A DNA stretch of 64,000 bases from Shimia sp. CNT1-13L.2 (GCF_024331145.1 NZ_JANDJO010000008.1:62001-126000); one strand, 5' to 3'. Counted from the stretch's first letter, positions 17,816 to 28,813 are shown. Notes: generated from the sequence alone by a model not told the origin. Translations and numbers: made by a program.

Positions 17816-18556
17816 TCAGCGCCCCAGATAAACATCGATGACTTCCTGGTTCGACGTCACGTGATCCAGGCTCCCCTCGGCCAGAACCGCCCCTTCGTGC
17901 AGCACCGTCACCTTGCAGTTCAGCCGCCGCACGAACTCCATGTCATGTTCAACCACCACAACCGCCCGCGTTTCGGCCGCCTTCAAAAGCAGGTCGGTTG
18001 TGTGCTCGCGCTCCTGCGGCGTCATGCCGGCGGCCGGTTCATCCACCAATAGCAACCGCGGCTCCTGCGCCAGCAACATCCCGATCTCGAGCCATTGCTT
18101 CTGGCCGTGGCTCAACTCCCCCGACGTGCGCCCAAGGGCATCGTGCAGCCCGATCTCGCGGGCCAGCTCGGCCACCCTGTCCAGATCTTCGCCCGCAGGC
18201 CGATAGGTCAGAACGGCCAGCCAGCCACGCGGCTTTTTCAGCGCCATCAACAGGTTTTCCTGCACTGTCTGGTCTTCGAAAACCGTGGGCTTCTGAAACT
18301 TCCGCCCGATCCCGGCCTGCGCGATCTGGGCTTCGTTCATCTTCAACAGGGAAACCGATTTCTCGCCCCAGATCACCCGCCCCTCATCCGGCTTGGTCTT
18401 GCCGGTCACGATATCCATAAAGGTCGTCTTGCCCGCTCCGTTCGGCCCGATCACCGCCCGTAACTCGGCCTCGCCAATCTGGAACGACAGGTTGTTGATT
18501 GCGCGAAACCCATCAAAGCTGACCGAGACGCCGGAAACTTCCAGTAGAGTGCTCAT
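17816..18556 (-). CDS. urtD: Urea ABC transporter ATP-binding protein UrtD
   Basis: A 246-residue ABC ATPase (LivG-like). Walker A is GPNGAGKTTFMD (about 37-48), the signature region LSHGQKQWLEIGMLL, Walker B LLLVDEPAAGMTPQE, and the H-loop VVVEHDMEFV. The signature has H in place of the second conserved G (LSHGQ), which is common in UrtD. The start overlaps the urtC stop as ATGA, showing translational coupling. It works with UrtE in urea import. Confidence 0.94.
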   Translation of the reverse strand: MSTLLEVSGVSVSFDGFRAINNLSFQIGEAELRAVIGPNGAGKTTFMDIVTGKTKPDEGRVIWGEKSVSLLKMNEAQIAQAGIGRKFQKPTVFEDQTVQENLLMALKKPRGWLAVLTYRPAGEDLDRVAELAREIGLHDALGRTSGELSHGQKQWLEIGMLLAQEPRLLLVDEPAAGMTPQEREHTTDLLLKAAETRAVVVVEHDMEFVRRLNCKVTVLHEGAVLAEGSLDHVTSNQEVIDVYLGR

Positions 18557-19782
18557 TTTCTGGCCTCCTGTTCGCGCAATGCCCCGTCATCCGGCCCGAG
18601 GTCCGCACCATGACGGTTGGGCGCGCGCCGCTGCGTCCAGAGGTCCACCAATCCACCCATGCCTTTCGGCGCAAAAAGCGTCACCGCGACAAAGGACATG
18701 CCAAGCAGCACCAGCCACCAGTCCACCCACTTGATCGTATAGAAACCCAACGGAATGTCCGGTGCCTGCCCGCCCGTGAACCACGTCGACAAGAGGCTGA
18801 CAAAGGCCGCCCCGATGACTGCGCCGTACAGCCGCCCGCGCCCACCGATGGCCACCCAGACCGCAAGATAGATCGAAGCGATCGGCGCGATCTCGGCTGG
18901 ATTGATGATGCCCGCCTGCGGATAATACAGTGCGCCTGCGATGGCCGCGATACAGGCGGTCAGGGTGAAGATCATCAGCTTGTAGGTCTCCACCGAATAC
19001 CCGATGAACCGCACCCGCGCCTCGTTGTCACGAATGCCGCGAATGACCGAACCGAACTTGCCCGACACCACCCAGGCCGCCAGCAGATAGCCAAGACCCA
19101 GCGCCAGTGCAGAGGCCCAGAGGAACCAGAGCGACACCACATCCTGCGAGGCCTCGACGCCGGGCAGGTTCTGCAGGCCCGAAAGCCCGTTGTTGCCGCG
19201 CAGCCCGCTGTCGTTCTGAAAAAGATAAAGCGCCAGCGCCAGTGTCATCGCCTGCGTCAGGATCGACAGGTAGACGCCCGTCACCCGGCTGCGAAACGCC
19301 AGCCAGCCAAAGACCAGCGCCAAGACCCCCGGCACCAGCACCACCAGCACCAGCTGCAGGAACAGGCTATCGGCAAAGGCCCAGATCACCGGAAACTCGC
19401 TTGATCCCACGACACCGAAAATCTGGTTGCCGATGGCGTCCACGACTTCGGCACCAGTGGGCGGTATCTCGGCCTGAGACAGCGAGTCCACAACGATCAA
19501 CCGCGTCCGTTCATACATCAGCCACATGCCGATCATGTACCCGCCCAGACCAAAAAACGCGAAGTGGCCAAGCGACAGGATACCGGCAAAACCCCAGATC
19601 AGGTCCATCGCCACGGCGATCAGGCACAGACACAGGGTCTTGCCCAGCGTCTTGACGAAACTGGTCGAGATCATCCCGACCCCAAAGCCCTCTGACAGCA
19701 CCGTCACCATCAGCGTGAACAGCGCAAGACAGGCAAGAAAGATCAGAACCGACGGGTTCTTGGCAATGAAACTACGCTGCAT
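18553..19782 (-). CDS. urtC: Urea ABC transporter permease UrtC
   Basis: A 409-residue inner-membrane permease of the LivM type with about ten hydrophobic segments. Conserved stretches include WGFAGILSLGHFAFFGLGGYMIGMW (shown in part: LSLGHFAFFGLGGYM), RVTGVYLSILTQAMTLALAL and AVWVAIGGRGRLYGAVIGA. The ATG at 19782 was chosen because the hydrophobic N-terminus (MQRSFIAKNPSVLIFLACLA) begins there. The open frame reaches 19854 but gives no family homology. The ribosome binding site is weak (a run of G). It pairs with UrtB to form the channel. Confidence 0.92.
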   Translation of the reverse strand: MQRSFIAKNPSVLIFLACLALFTLMVTVLSEGFGVGMISTSFVKTLGKTLCLCLIAVAMDLIWGFAGILSLGHFAFFGLGGYMIGMWLMYERTRLIVVDSLSQAEIPPTGAEVVDAIGNQIFGVVGSSEFPVIWAFADSLFLQLVLVVLVPGVLALVFGWLAFRSRVTGVYLSILTQAMTLALALYLFQNDSGLRGNNGLSGLQNLPGVEASQDVVSLWFLWASALALGLGYLLAAWVVSGKFGSVIRGIRDNEARVRFIGYSVETYKLMIFTLTACIAAIAGALYYPQAGIINPAEIAPIASIYLAVWVAIGGRGRLYGAVIGAAFVSLLSTWFTGGQAPDIPLGFYTIKWVDWWLVLLGMSFVAVTLFAPKGMGGLVDLWTQRRAPNRHGADLGPDDGALREQEARK

Positions 19783-19867
19783 GAGACACCCCCCCGGCAA
19801 TCTGCACCACCCGACCGACAGGCCGGACAGCCCCCGCACCGCCCTGAATATCAAGTCCCGACATGGA

Positions 19868-21823
19868 TCAGTCCCCCGCCGCGCGGCCCTTGAGGGCGAT
19901 GATGCCCCTCGGCCGGAATTGGATAAAGATGATGATAAAGACGATCATGTAGGTCTGCGCCGCCAGCGTATTCGACGGGTTCAGCCACTCGATCCCCTTC
20001 TGCAGGAAGCCAATCATCGCAGCCCCAGCAAGCGTGCCCCAGATATTGCCAACCCCGCCCACAACCACGGTCATGAAACTCTGCACGATGTAATCGCTGC
20101 CCAGCTCCGAGGTCACCTTGGCGAACAACCCGATCGCCACCCCGGCGATCCCGGCAATGCCCGACCCAAGACCAAAGGTCAGCATGTTCACGCGCCCCGG
20201 GTTGATCCCCATCGAGGCCGCCATGCGCGGGTTCTGCGTCACGGCGCGGGTCTCCAGCCCCAGCCGTGTCCGCTTCATGATGAACAGGAACACACCGAGG
20301 AAGATCAGTGCCAGAATGAAGATGGCAATGCGGATATAGCTGATCGACACCACGTCGTTCATCACCAGCGCCCCATCCAGCCAGCCCGGGGCCGTCAACG
20401 GCCGCGCCTGCGTGCCAAAGATGTTCTTGGCCAGCTGCTGCAAGGCAATCGAAATCCCGAAGGTCGCCAAAAGCGTCTCAAGCGGACGCGCATAAAGCCA
20501 GCGGATCACCAGCCGCTCCATCGCCACACCCGCCGCAAAGGTCACCGCAAAGGCCAGCGGGATCGCCACGATGATCGACGCCGTATGATCGGGAATGATC
20601 TGCTGCACCACATAACCCGTGTAGGCGCCCATCATGATGAACTCGCCATGCGCCATGTTGATCACGCCCATCACACCGAACGTGATGGCAAGGCCAATGG
20701 CGGCAAGGAAATAGATCGACGCGAGCGACAACGCATCCAGCGTCAGATCAAGCGTCTGGTTCATCCCCACCTTGAGCGCGATATCCTCCAACGCCGCTTC
20801 GGCAGCCTCCGCCACCTGGGCAGAGGGTTCGGCATAGGTGTCATAAAACACATGCGCTGCAAGGGCCGCCTGAACGTCTGCCGATGTCACAAGCGGCGCC
20901 ACCTTGCCCGCCTCGGCCAGCGCGGCATAGGCGCGGGCGCGGTTCTCGTCCGTATTCAACTGCGCCACCGGAACACCGCCCACCGTCGCGCCTTCGATAT
21001 GCGCCGCCAGCCCAAGACGCATGTCATCCAGCGTCACGCGCGCCGGCGCAAACCCTTTCGCAACCAACAGGTCATAGGCCTCGACCTGCGGAAATCCGTC
21101 CTTTCCGGGCACCAGCGTCGCCGCAACGTTCACCCCGTCCGGCACCGTCCCCGGCGCAACATCCCGCGTCGTCGCCACCAGCGGGTTCAGCGTGGCGCGC
21201 ACGTCCACACCCAGATCGCCCGACATCTCTTTGATCGCCGCCACACGCGCCGCCGTGTCTGCGTCATAGCCAATGGTCAGCAACCGCTCCAGCCGCTGCT
21301 TTTGCGCCTTCAACCCCGCGTCCGGCTCGGCTTCGATTGACGCCCGCAACGGGGCCAGCAAGGCCGCCTCAGGATCCCGTTGGATCGAGGTCAGCGCCGC
21401 CTGCCGCTTGGCAATATCGGCGTCCAGCAACTGGAACTGCACCAGCGCGGTGCCGATCATCGCCCGGATACCGCTGTTCGGTTTCAGTTGCTTCAATTCT
21501 TTTTTGGCAAAGGTCCCGACCACCTCGCCACTGTCAAAATCCGTCAACTGATAGGTCTTGCTGTCCAGCTTCTCACCGGCAAAGAAATGCCCGTCGGATT
21601 TGCGCATCCACATGGCTTTCGCCGCCCAGGTCTCCAGCACCCTCTGTGCCTGCGGCAGGCCACTGCCCGCGATGGCATCAATGGCCGGGGCAATCGTCTT
21701 GCGCGAGCTCTTGGCGATCACCTCGCGGTGCTCCTGCAACAAGGGCTGGATCGCGCCGTCTTCGGCCGTTGCCATCACGCATGACAGCAGAATTGCGAGA
21801 CCCGCAAGGAAAAGTCGTAACAT
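19868..21823 (-). CDS. urtB: Urea ABC transporter permease UrtB, with long periplasmic N-terminal domain
   Basis: A 651-residue protein in two parts. Residues 1-20 are a signal sequence or first membrane anchor, and residues 21 to about 355 form a soluble, probably periplasmic, region rich in Ala, Leu and charged residues. The LivH-type permease follows from about 360 (SIYFLAAIGLAITFGVMGVI, MAHGEFIMMGAYTGYVVQQI) to the end, with eight or more membrane helices. A LivH permease alone needs about 300 residues, so more than half of the protein is the extension. Such extensions occur in other UrtB proteins, and their role is not established. The gene lies 63 bases after urtA and 85 before urtC. 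Confidence 0.92.
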   Translation of the reverse strand: MLRLFLAGLAILLSCVMATAEDGAIQPLLQEHREVIAKSSRKTIAPAIDAIAGSGLPQAQRVLETWAAKAMWMRKSDGHFFAGEKLDSKTYQLTDFDSGEVVGTFAKKELKQLKPNSGIRAMIGTALVQFQLLDADIAKRQAALTSIQRDPEAALLAPLRASIEAEPDAGLKAQKQRLERLLTIGYDADTAARVAAIKEMSGDLGVDVRATLNPLVATTRDVAPGTVPDGVNVAATLVPGKDGFPQVEAYDLLVAKGFAPARVTLDDMRLGLAAHIEGATVGGVPVAQLNTDENRARAYAALAEAGKVAPLVTSADVQAALAAHVFYDTYAEPSAQVAEAAEAALEDIALKVGMNQTLDLTLDALSLASIYFLAAIGLAITFGVMGVINMAHGEFIMMGAYTGYVVQQIIPDHTASIIVAIPLAFAVTFAAGVAMERLVIRWLYARPLETLLATFGISIALQQLAKNIFGTQARPLTAPGWLDGALVMNDVVSISYIRIAIFILALIFLGVFLFIMKRTRLGLETRAVTQNPRMAASMGINPGRVNMLTFGLGSGIAGIAGVAIGLFAKVTSELGSDYIVQSFMTVVVGGVGNIWGTLAGAAMIGFLQKGIEWLNPSNTLAAQTYMIVFIIIFIQFRPRGIIALKGRAAGD

Positions 21824-21886
21824 GTCGGGAATGTCCGCGTGTTTGGGTGGAAGGGGCCAGTGCTCGGCCCCTTCCCAATGTCAGGA

Positions 21887-23167
21887 TCAGTAGTTCGACA
21901 GGGTCTGAACACAGCTCTTGGTTTCGGTGTTGTACATACCGCAACCCAGATCTTTCCAATCCGAAACCAGAACGGCCGATTCCGGCAGGTAGTCGGTCCA
22001 GGCATCGCCCGGCACTTCGGTGGTCTGGCTGATGATGTCGAACTGACCGTCTTCCTGGATTTCACCAATCAGCACCGGCTTGGCCAGGTGGTGGTTCGGT
22101 AGCATCACGGCAGTACCGCCGGTCAGGTTCGGGTATTCCTGCCCGTACATCTTGGCACGAACCGCATCAACTTCGGTCGAACCGGCTTCGGTCGCCGCGT
22201 TCACCCACATGTTGAAACCGATGTAGTGCGCTTCCATCGGGTCGTTGGTGACACGCTCTTCGCCCATGGTGGCTTTCCAGGTTTCCACGAAGGATGCGTT
22301 CACATCGCTGTCTGCCGACTGGAAGTAGTTCCACGCCGCCAGGTGACCAACAAGGTTCGAGGTGTCGAGGCCAGCCAGCTCTTCTTCACCGACCGAGAAG
22401 GCCACAACCGGAATGTCATCCGCCGATACGCCAGCCGCCGCCAGTTCCTTGTAGAAACCGATGTTGGCGTCGCCGTTGATGGTCGAGATCACGCCAACCT
22501 TCTTACCGTCCGCGCCCAGCGCGACAACGTCTGCCACGATCTTGGACCAGTCCGAATGCCCAAAGGGCGTGTAGTTCACGAAGATATCGCTATCCGCGAT
22601 GCCTTTGCCCTTCAGATAGCTTTCCAGGATGTTGTTGGTGGTACGCGGATAAACATAGTCGGTACCCAGCAGCGCGAATTTCTCGACGCCCAGTTCCTCA
22701 AGGAAATAGTCGGTCGCAGGGATCGCCTGCTGGTTCGGCGCGGCACCGGTATAGAACACGTTCTTCGACGATTCCTCGCCTTCATACTGCACCGGATAGA
22801 ACAAGAGGCCGTTCAGCTCTTCGATCACCGGCAGCACCGATTTGCGCGAAACGCTGGTCCAGTTGCCAAAGATCACGTCCACCTCGTGCACGGTCAGCAG
22901 CTCGCGGGCCTTTTCGGCAAACAGCGGCCAATCCGATGCCGGGTCGACCACCACGGCCTCCAGCTGTTTGCCCAGAAGGCCACCCTTTGCGTTCTGCTGG
23001 TCGATCAGCATCAGCATGGTGTCTTTCAAAGTGGTTTCCGAAATGGCCATGGTGCCCGACAGCGAGTGCAGTACGCCAACCTTGATAGTGTCTTCAGCGG
23101 CCATGGCAGCGCCCGCCAGCGTGGCAAAAACAACCGATCCGGCAAGTGTGGATTTAAGAAAGTTCAT
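21887..23167 (-). CDS. urtA: Urea ABC transporter substrate-binding protein UrtA
   Basis: A 426-residue periplasmic binding protein with a signal peptide (MNFLKSTLAGSVVFATLAGA, cleavage near residue 23). The mature part begins EDTIKVGVLHSLSGTMAISETTLKD and contains GNWTSVSRKSVLPVIEELNG and LFYPVQYEGEESSKNVFYTG, segments typical of the UrtA/FmdD group and distinct from amino-acid receptors. The start at 23167 has GGAGG five bases upstream. It is the first gene of the leftward urt operon and lies divergent from the urease operon, so uptake and hydrolysis of urea are encoded back to back. Confidence 0.95.
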   Translation of the reverse strand: MNFLKSTLAGSVVFATLAGAAMAAEDTIKVGVLHSLSGTMAISETTLKDTMLMLIDQQNAKGGLLGKQLEAVVVDPASDWPLFAEKARELLTVHEVDVIFGNWTSVSRKSVLPVIEELNGLLFYPVQYEGEESSKNVFYTGAAPNQQAIPATDYFLEELGVEKFALLGTDYVYPRTTNNILESYLKGKGIADSDIFVNYTPFGHSDWSKIVADVVALGADGKKVGVISTINGDANIGFYKELAAAGVSADDIPVVAFSVGEEELAGLDTSNLVGHLAAWNYFQSADSDVNASFVETWKATMGEERVTNDPMEAHYIGFNMWVNAATEAGSTEVDAVRAKMYGQEYPNLTGGTAVMLPNHHLAKPVLIGEIQEDGQFDIISQTTEVPGDAWTDYLPESAVLVSDWKDLGCGMYNTETKSCVQTLSNY

Positions 23168-23617
23168 ACGATCCTCCAGGCGGGTCCGTCGCCGTCAGGG
23201 CTTGCACATATGTGCCCCATCCCATTAGCTATCCCCCGCAACTTGATGTTGCATTTCGTGTGGCGGCCGCTTCGAGGTCCAATTCGTATGGTCGCCACAC
23301 ACCCCCGATTTCGGACAAGCTGTCCCCGGCGGGTGCCCTATCGATTCTGCATCGCAGCGAATTTAGCAAACTTGGGGGTGGGGTTTTCCTGACCACTGCC
23401 AGTGAGCGCCTAATTTTCAGACTCCCATCCCGACTGCTGCCTAAAAAATAACCAGCAAGAGCCGCGCTCTGTCCGCAAAATGCCGTTTGCAATGGCGATT
23501 TGCCCTTTGGATGGCAAAACCTGAGGCAGTCCGAAATGACCCGGGATCAAGCCGATCACCCAACAGTCAGACATATCGACCGCTCACCACGTCCAGCCGC
23601 CCCGCGCGCTGGGCACC
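23168..23617. other. Divergent urt/ure control region, no gene seen
   Basis: This 450-base gap separates urtA (leftward) from ureD (rightward) and must hold both promoters. It contains a 12-base palindrome GCACATATGTGC at 23205-23216 close to urtA and several TTTGC/GCAAA half-sites between 23475 and 23518, including TTTGCC and GGCAAA eight bases apart. No convincing sigma-54 promoter or NtrC box was found. Part of the UreD N-terminus may be encoded at the right edge (see ureD). Confidence 0.5.
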
Positions 23618-24391
23618 GTGCATCTGGGCACCAAGACCTCCGGCACGAGCAGCGTCCTGAGTGATTTTCGCCAGTCCGGCTCTTTCAAATGTCTCTTCCC
23701 GCGCAGCCGCGGTCCTGCGCTTGAGGCCGTTCTCCTCAACACTGCCGGTGGCGTGACAGGGGGCGACCAGTTCACCTTTTCCGCCCACGCCGCACCGGCG
23801 ACGACCCTGACCCTGACCACCCAGGCCTGCGAACGCGCCTACAAGGCGCAGGCCGGTCAGGTCGGACGCCTGCGCAACCGGCTCAAGATCGCATCCGGCG
23901 CGCGCGTCAATTGGCTGCCGCAGGAAACCATCCTCTTCAACGGCAGCGCGCTTGATCGCCACTTGCGGGTCGACCTCGCTGCCGATGCCTCATTCCTGAT
24001 GGTCGAACCGCTGGTCTTCGGCCGCCCTGCCATGGGCGAAACCCTGACCGACATTCACTTCCGTGATCGAATAGAAATTCGCCGCGACGGAACCCCGCTG
24101 TTCCTTGATGCCATGAACCTCAATGGCAACGTGGCCCGCCACCTTGCCCGCCCCTTCATCGCGGGTGGTGCCGGGGCAATGGCCCTCGTGGTGCTGGTCG
24201 CGGCCAATGCCGAAGCGCACCTCGCCCCCTTGCAGGCCGCCCTGCCCGACACCGCAGGCGTCAGCCTCCTGCACGATGACACGCTTGTCCTGCGCCTTCT
24301 GGCCGAGGACAGCTTTGCCCTCAGACAAACCCTCCTGCCGGTCCTGCACCGCCTGAACGGCAGCCCCCTCCCCCGATGCTGGATGATGTGA
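23618..24391 (+). CDS. ureD: Urease accessory protein UreD (UreH)
   Basis: About 257 residues from a GTG at 23618. UreD is a scaffold that, with UreF and UreG, delivers nickel to apo-urease. The motifs [27 protein letters not shown] and the ACERAYKA region are typical of the family. The start is uncertain. The frame upstream of the GTG, back to a stop at 23537-23539, reads HHVQPPRALGT just before it, which resembles the usual UreD N-terminus, but that stretch holds no ATG, GTG or TTG. Either translation begins at the GTG and the protein lacks the normal first strand, or an unusual start (CTG at 23609 or an ATC/ATA codon) is used, or a small frameshift exists near the ATG at 23536. It is the first gene of the rightward urease operon. 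Confidence 0.88.
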   Translation: MHLGTKTSGTSSVLSDFRQSGSFKCLFPRSRGPALEAVLLNTAGGVTGGDQFTFSAHAAPATTLTLTTQACERAYKAQAGQVGRLRNRLKIASGARVNWLPQETILFNGSALDRHLRVDLAADASFLMVEPLVFGRPAMGETLTDIHFRDRIEIRRDGTPLFLDAMNLNGNVARHLARPFIAGGAGAMALVVLVAANAEAHLAPLQAALPDTAGVSLLHDDTLVLRLLAEDSFALRQTLLPVLHRLNGSPLPRCWMM

Positions 24392-24392
24392 G

Positions 24393-24695
24393 ATGAACCT
24401 GACCCCCAGAGAAAAAGACAAGCTTCTGGTCGCCATGGCCGCCGAAGTCGCCCGCAAGCGTCTTGCCCGTGGCGTGAAACTCAACCACCCCGAGGCCATC
24501 GCCCTCATCACCGACGCCGTTGTCGAAGGCGCGCGCGATGGCCGCTCGGTGGCCGACCTGATGGAAGCGGGCGCCCATGTCATCACTGCCGACCAGTGCA
24601 TGGAGGGCATCGCCTCGATGATCCACGAAGTGCAGGTGGAAGCCACCTTTCCCGATGGCACCAAACTCGTCACCGTTCACAATCCGATCCGCTGA
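24393..24695 (+). CDS. ureA: Urease gamma subunit UreA
   Basis: A 100-residue structural subunit of urease, the usual length. It begins [20 protein letters not shown] and contains [10 protein letters not shown] and the C-terminal [18 protein letters not shown] typical of UreA. The gene starts one base after the ureD stop, so it is translated from the same message. UreA with UreB and UreC forms the trimeric building block of the enzyme. Confidence 0.96.
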   Translation: MNLTPREKDKLLVAMAAEVARKRLARGVKLNHPEAIALITDAVVEGARDGRSVADLMEAGAHVITADQCMEGIASMIHEVQVEATFPDGTKLVTVHNPIR

Positions 24696-24707
24696 AGGAG
24701 AACCATT

Positions 24708-24875
24708 ATGAAACCCACCCTGACCGTTCTCGCCCTCATCGCCGCCGCACCCGCCTTTGCCCATACCGGCGCGCATATGCACCCGCACGCCGATGATCCG
24801 GTCTGGCTGCCGCTGCTGATTGGCGCACTCACCGCCGCCGGCGCCGCCATGCTTGCATGGGCGCGCAGGAAATGA
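24708..24875 (+). CDS. Small His-rich membrane protein inside the urease operon
   Basis: A 55-residue open frame between ureA and ureB, with an ATG preceded by AAGGAG seven bases upstream and a stop that overlaps the ureB start (ATGA). The N-terminus is a signal peptide ([18 protein letters not shown], likely cleavage near residue 18). A short His-rich loop [12 protein letters not shown] follows, then one hydrophobic helix (about residues 32-51) ending WARRK. The layout is that of a tiny exported or single-span membrane protein with four histidines facing the periplasm. No known family was recognised. The good ribosome binding site and the tight overlap argue that it is real. A role in metal handling for urease is only a suggestion from the histidines and the position. 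Confidence 0.75.
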   Translation: MKPTLTVLALIAAAPAFAHTGAHMHPHADDPVWLPLLIGALTAAGAAMLAWARRK

Positions 24876-25177
24876 TCCCCGGCGAAATCTTTCCGGCCGA
24901 AGGGGAAATCACCCTCAACGAAGGCCGCGAGGTCACCACGCTGATGGTCGCCAACACCGGCGACCGGCCGGTTCAGGTCGGCAGCCACTACCACTTTGCC
25001 GAAACCAACCCCGCGCTCGATTTTGACCGCGAGGCCGCCTACGGCCTGCGCCTCGACATCGCCGCCGGAACCGCCGTCCGTTTCGAACCCGGCCAACGGC
25101 GCGAGGTCGCGTTGATCCCGATTGGCGGCGCACGCCGCGTGTTCGGCTTCAATCAAAAGGTCATGGGGGACCTGTGA
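24872..25177 (+). CDS. ureB: Urease beta subunit UreB
   Basis: A 101-residue structural subunit of urease. It begins [20 protein letters not shown] and contains the conserved [19 protein letters not shown] and [19 protein letters not shown] stretches. The ATG at 24872 overlaps the stop of the small His-rich gene. The frame is open to 24857 but homology starts at MIPGE. It is followed by a GC-rich palindromic spacer before ureC. Confidence 0.96.
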   Translation: MIPGEIFPAEGEITLNEGREVTTLMVANTGDRPVQVGSHYHFAETNPALDFDREAAYGLRLDIAAGTAVRFEPGQRREVALIPIGGARRVFGFNQKVMGDL

Positions 25178-25193
25178 CCTAAGACATCTTCCC

Positions 25194-25266
25194 GCCCGGG
25201 CCTCAGGCCCGGGCAGCCCCCGACCGCCCCCATGGGCGGGGGCTTCACCCCCACCCGCGGTCGGGG
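25194..25266. repeat. GC-rich palindromic (REP-like) element between ureB and ureC
   Basis: Two strong stem-loops stand side by side. GCCCGGGCC (25194-25202) and GGCCCGGGC (25206-25214) pair across a TCA loop. CCCCGACCGC (25218-25227) and GCGGTCGGGG (25257-25266) pair around an inner stem GCCCCC/GGGGGC (25226-25231 and 25238-25243). The layout resembles the intergenic palindromic repeats scattered in bacterial genomes. It could shape mRNA stability or weaken transcription into ureC. Confidence 0.6.
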
Positions 25267-25323
25267 CCCGCCCTTGGTGAAAAACCTCTTCGGGTGTGGA
25301 CCAGACAAAAGAAGAGACGACAT

Positions 25324-27084
<1,761 letters not shown>

Positions 27085-27094
27085 GGCCCCGAAA

Positions 27095-27541
27095 ATGACC
27101 CAAACCATCGCCCGCGCCTATCACGCCCATGCCCACAAGGCCCTCGCGGCCCAGATCGCGCTCGACTACGAAGCGCGTTTCCTGCGGCGCAAGGTTCTGA
27201 AAACCGAGGATGGGCAATCCATCCTCGTCGACCTGCCCAAGACAACCTCGCTGGATCACGGCGGTGTTCTGGTGCTGGAAGATGGTCGCGAGATCGGCAT
27301 CGTTGCCGCCCCCGAAAACCTTCTGGAAGTCACCGGCCCCGACCTGCCGCGCCTTGCCTGGCACATCGGCAACCGCCACACCCCCTGCCAGATCGAAGCG
27401 ACCCGCCTGCTGATCCAGCGCGACCATGTGATCCGCGACATGCTCGGCAAGATCGGCGCGACAGTGCGCGAGGTGGTGGAACCTTTCACCCCCGAAGGCG
27501 GAGCCTATGGACACGGACGCACCCATGGCCACAGCCACTGA
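27095..27541 (+). CDS. ureE: Urease accessory nickel chaperone UreE
   Basis: A 148-residue nickel-binding chaperone. The N-terminal domain has LDYEARFLRRKVLKTEDG. The C-terminal metal-binding domain has LAWHIGNRHTPCQIE with the conserved nickel-site histidine, and the tail is HGRTHGHSH, a short His-rich nickel-binding end. The gene overlaps ureF by 35 bases, and the bases that encode the His-rich tail also encode the start of UreF. It starts ten bases after ureC. Confidence 0.95.
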   Translation: MTQTIARAYHAHAHKALAAQIALDYEARFLRRKVLKTEDGQSILVDLPKTTSLDHGGVLVLEDGREIGIVAAPENLLEVTGPDLPRLAWHIGNRHTPCQIEATRLLIQRDHVIRDMLGKIGATVREVVEPFTPEGGAYGHGRTHGHSH

Positions 27542-28169
27542 CATCCTCACGCTGACCCAGTGGTTTTCGCCCGCCTATCCGGTGGGGGCCTTCGCCTATT
27601 CGCACGGGCTGGAATGGGCCATTGACGCGGGCGAGGTGGCAACCGCCGCGCAGACCCATGCATGGATCGAAGACGTGCTGCGCCACGGCGCGGGCTGGAA
27701 CGATGGTCTGTTCCTCGCCGCCGCCTATCACGCCGAACAAGACGGCCTCGCTGAGATCGACGCAACCTCCCGCGCCTTTGCCGCCTCTTCGGAACGCCTC
27801 AAGGAAACCCGCCTGCAGGGTGCGGCCTTTTGCGATGTCACGGCCAAGGTCTGGGCAACCGACCTCGCCCAACTGACCTATCCGGTCGCCGTCGGCCGTG
27901 CAGCCCGCCTCGAAGGCCTGCCGCTGGACCTCACCACGCAGTTCTACCTGATGGCCTTTGTCTCCAACCTTGCCGCGGTCGCCATGCGGCTGGTGCCCCT
28001 GGGGCAGACCGACGGCCAAAGGCTGATCCGCGATCTCACCCCGCTTTGCACCGAAATCGCGGAGCAGACCTGCGAAGGCTCGCTTGATGCCCTCACCAGC
28101 ACCGCCTTTCTTGGCGACATCGCCGCGATGAAACACGAAACCCAATATTCAAGGATTTTCCGCACATGA
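27507..28169 (+). CDS. ureF: Urease accessory protein UreF
   Basis: A 220-residue helical protein that joins UreD and UreG in the activation complex. It contains [25 protein letters not shown] (shown in part: [18 protein letters not shown]), the family's N-terminal signature, and [10 protein letters not shown] further on. The ATG at 27507 lies inside the end of ureE with GGCGGAG close upstream. A second ATG at 27525 has no such site. Its stop overlaps the ureG start (ATGA). Confidence 0.94.
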   Translation: MDTDAPMATATDILTLTQWFSPAYPVGAFAYSHGLEWAIDAGEVATAAQTHAWIEDVLRHGAGWNDGLFLAAAYHAEQDGLAEIDATSRAFAASSERLKETRLQGAAFCDVTAKVWATDLAQLTYPVAVGRAARLEGLPLDLTTQFYLMAFVSNLAAVAMRLVPLGQTDGQRLIRDLTPLCTEIAEQTCEGSLDALTSTAFLGDIAAMKHETQYSRIFRT

Positions 28170-28813
28170 GCACGATGAACGGACCGCTCCGCGTCGGCAT
28201 CGGTGGCCCCGTCGGCGCCGGAAAGACAACCCTGACCGCCGCCCTGAGCGAAGCCCTGCGCGAGACGCATTCGATCGGGGTGATCACCAACGACATCTAC
28301 ACACAGGAAGACGCCGAAGCCCTGACCCGGCTGCAAATCCTGCCCCAGGACCGGATCATCGGGGTCGAGACCGGCGGCTGCCCCCACACCGCCATCCGCG
28401 AAGATGCCTCGATCAACCTCGCCGCCGTGGCGGAAATGGTGGAACGTCATCCCGACGTCGAAGTTGTGCTGATCGAAAGCGGCGGCGACAACCTCTCTGC
28501 AACCTTCAGCCCGGAACTTGCCGACGTGACACTCTACGTGATCGACGTTGCCGCAGGCGAGGAAATCCCGCGCAAGGGTGGCCCTGCCATCACCAAGTCC
28601 GACATTCTCATCATCAACAAGACCGATCTGGCCCCGCACGTCGGCGCCTCGCTTGAGGTGATGGACCGCGATGCCACGCGGATGCGGCAGGGGCGGCCCT
28701 TTGTCTTCACCGCCATGCGCCACCGCGAAGGCGTGGCCGATGTGCTGGCATTGCTGGCCGAGGTCGGCGGCCTGACGTTGCAGACACCGGAACCCGAACG
28801 CGCCGCGTCCTGA
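28166..28813 (+). CDS. ureG: Urease accessory GTPase UreG
   Basis: A 215-residue SIMIBI-class GTPase that drives nickel insertion into urease. The P-loop is [13 protein letters not shown] (about residues 11-23). The nickel-binding CPH motif is in [13 protein letters not shown] (around 70-82), and the guanine-specificity motif is [11 protein letters not shown]. The start overlaps the ureF stop. It is the last gene of the urease operon, and no ureJ/hupE-like permease follows. A possible terminator stem lies just after the stop. Confidence 0.96.
   Translation: MSTMNGPLRVGIGGPVGAGKTTLTAALSEALRETHSIGVITNDIYTQEDAEALTRLQILPQDRIIGVETGGCPHTAIREDASINLAAVAEMVERHPDVEVVLIESGGDNLSATFSPELADVTLYVIDVAAGEEIPRKGGPAITKSDILIINKTDLAPHVGASLEVMDRDATRMRQGRPFVFTAMRHREGVADVLALLAEVGGLTLQTPEPERAAS

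Noticed and set aside
19526-21340. 604-codon frame on the + strand
   Set aside because: It is antisense to urtB and urtC and very rich in Arg and His. No recognisable domain and no ribosome binding site.
23205-23216. GCACATATGTGC as a possible NtrC site
   Set aside because: The spacing between GCAC and GTGC is four bases, while NtrC sites need about seven. No sigma-54 promoter was found nearby.
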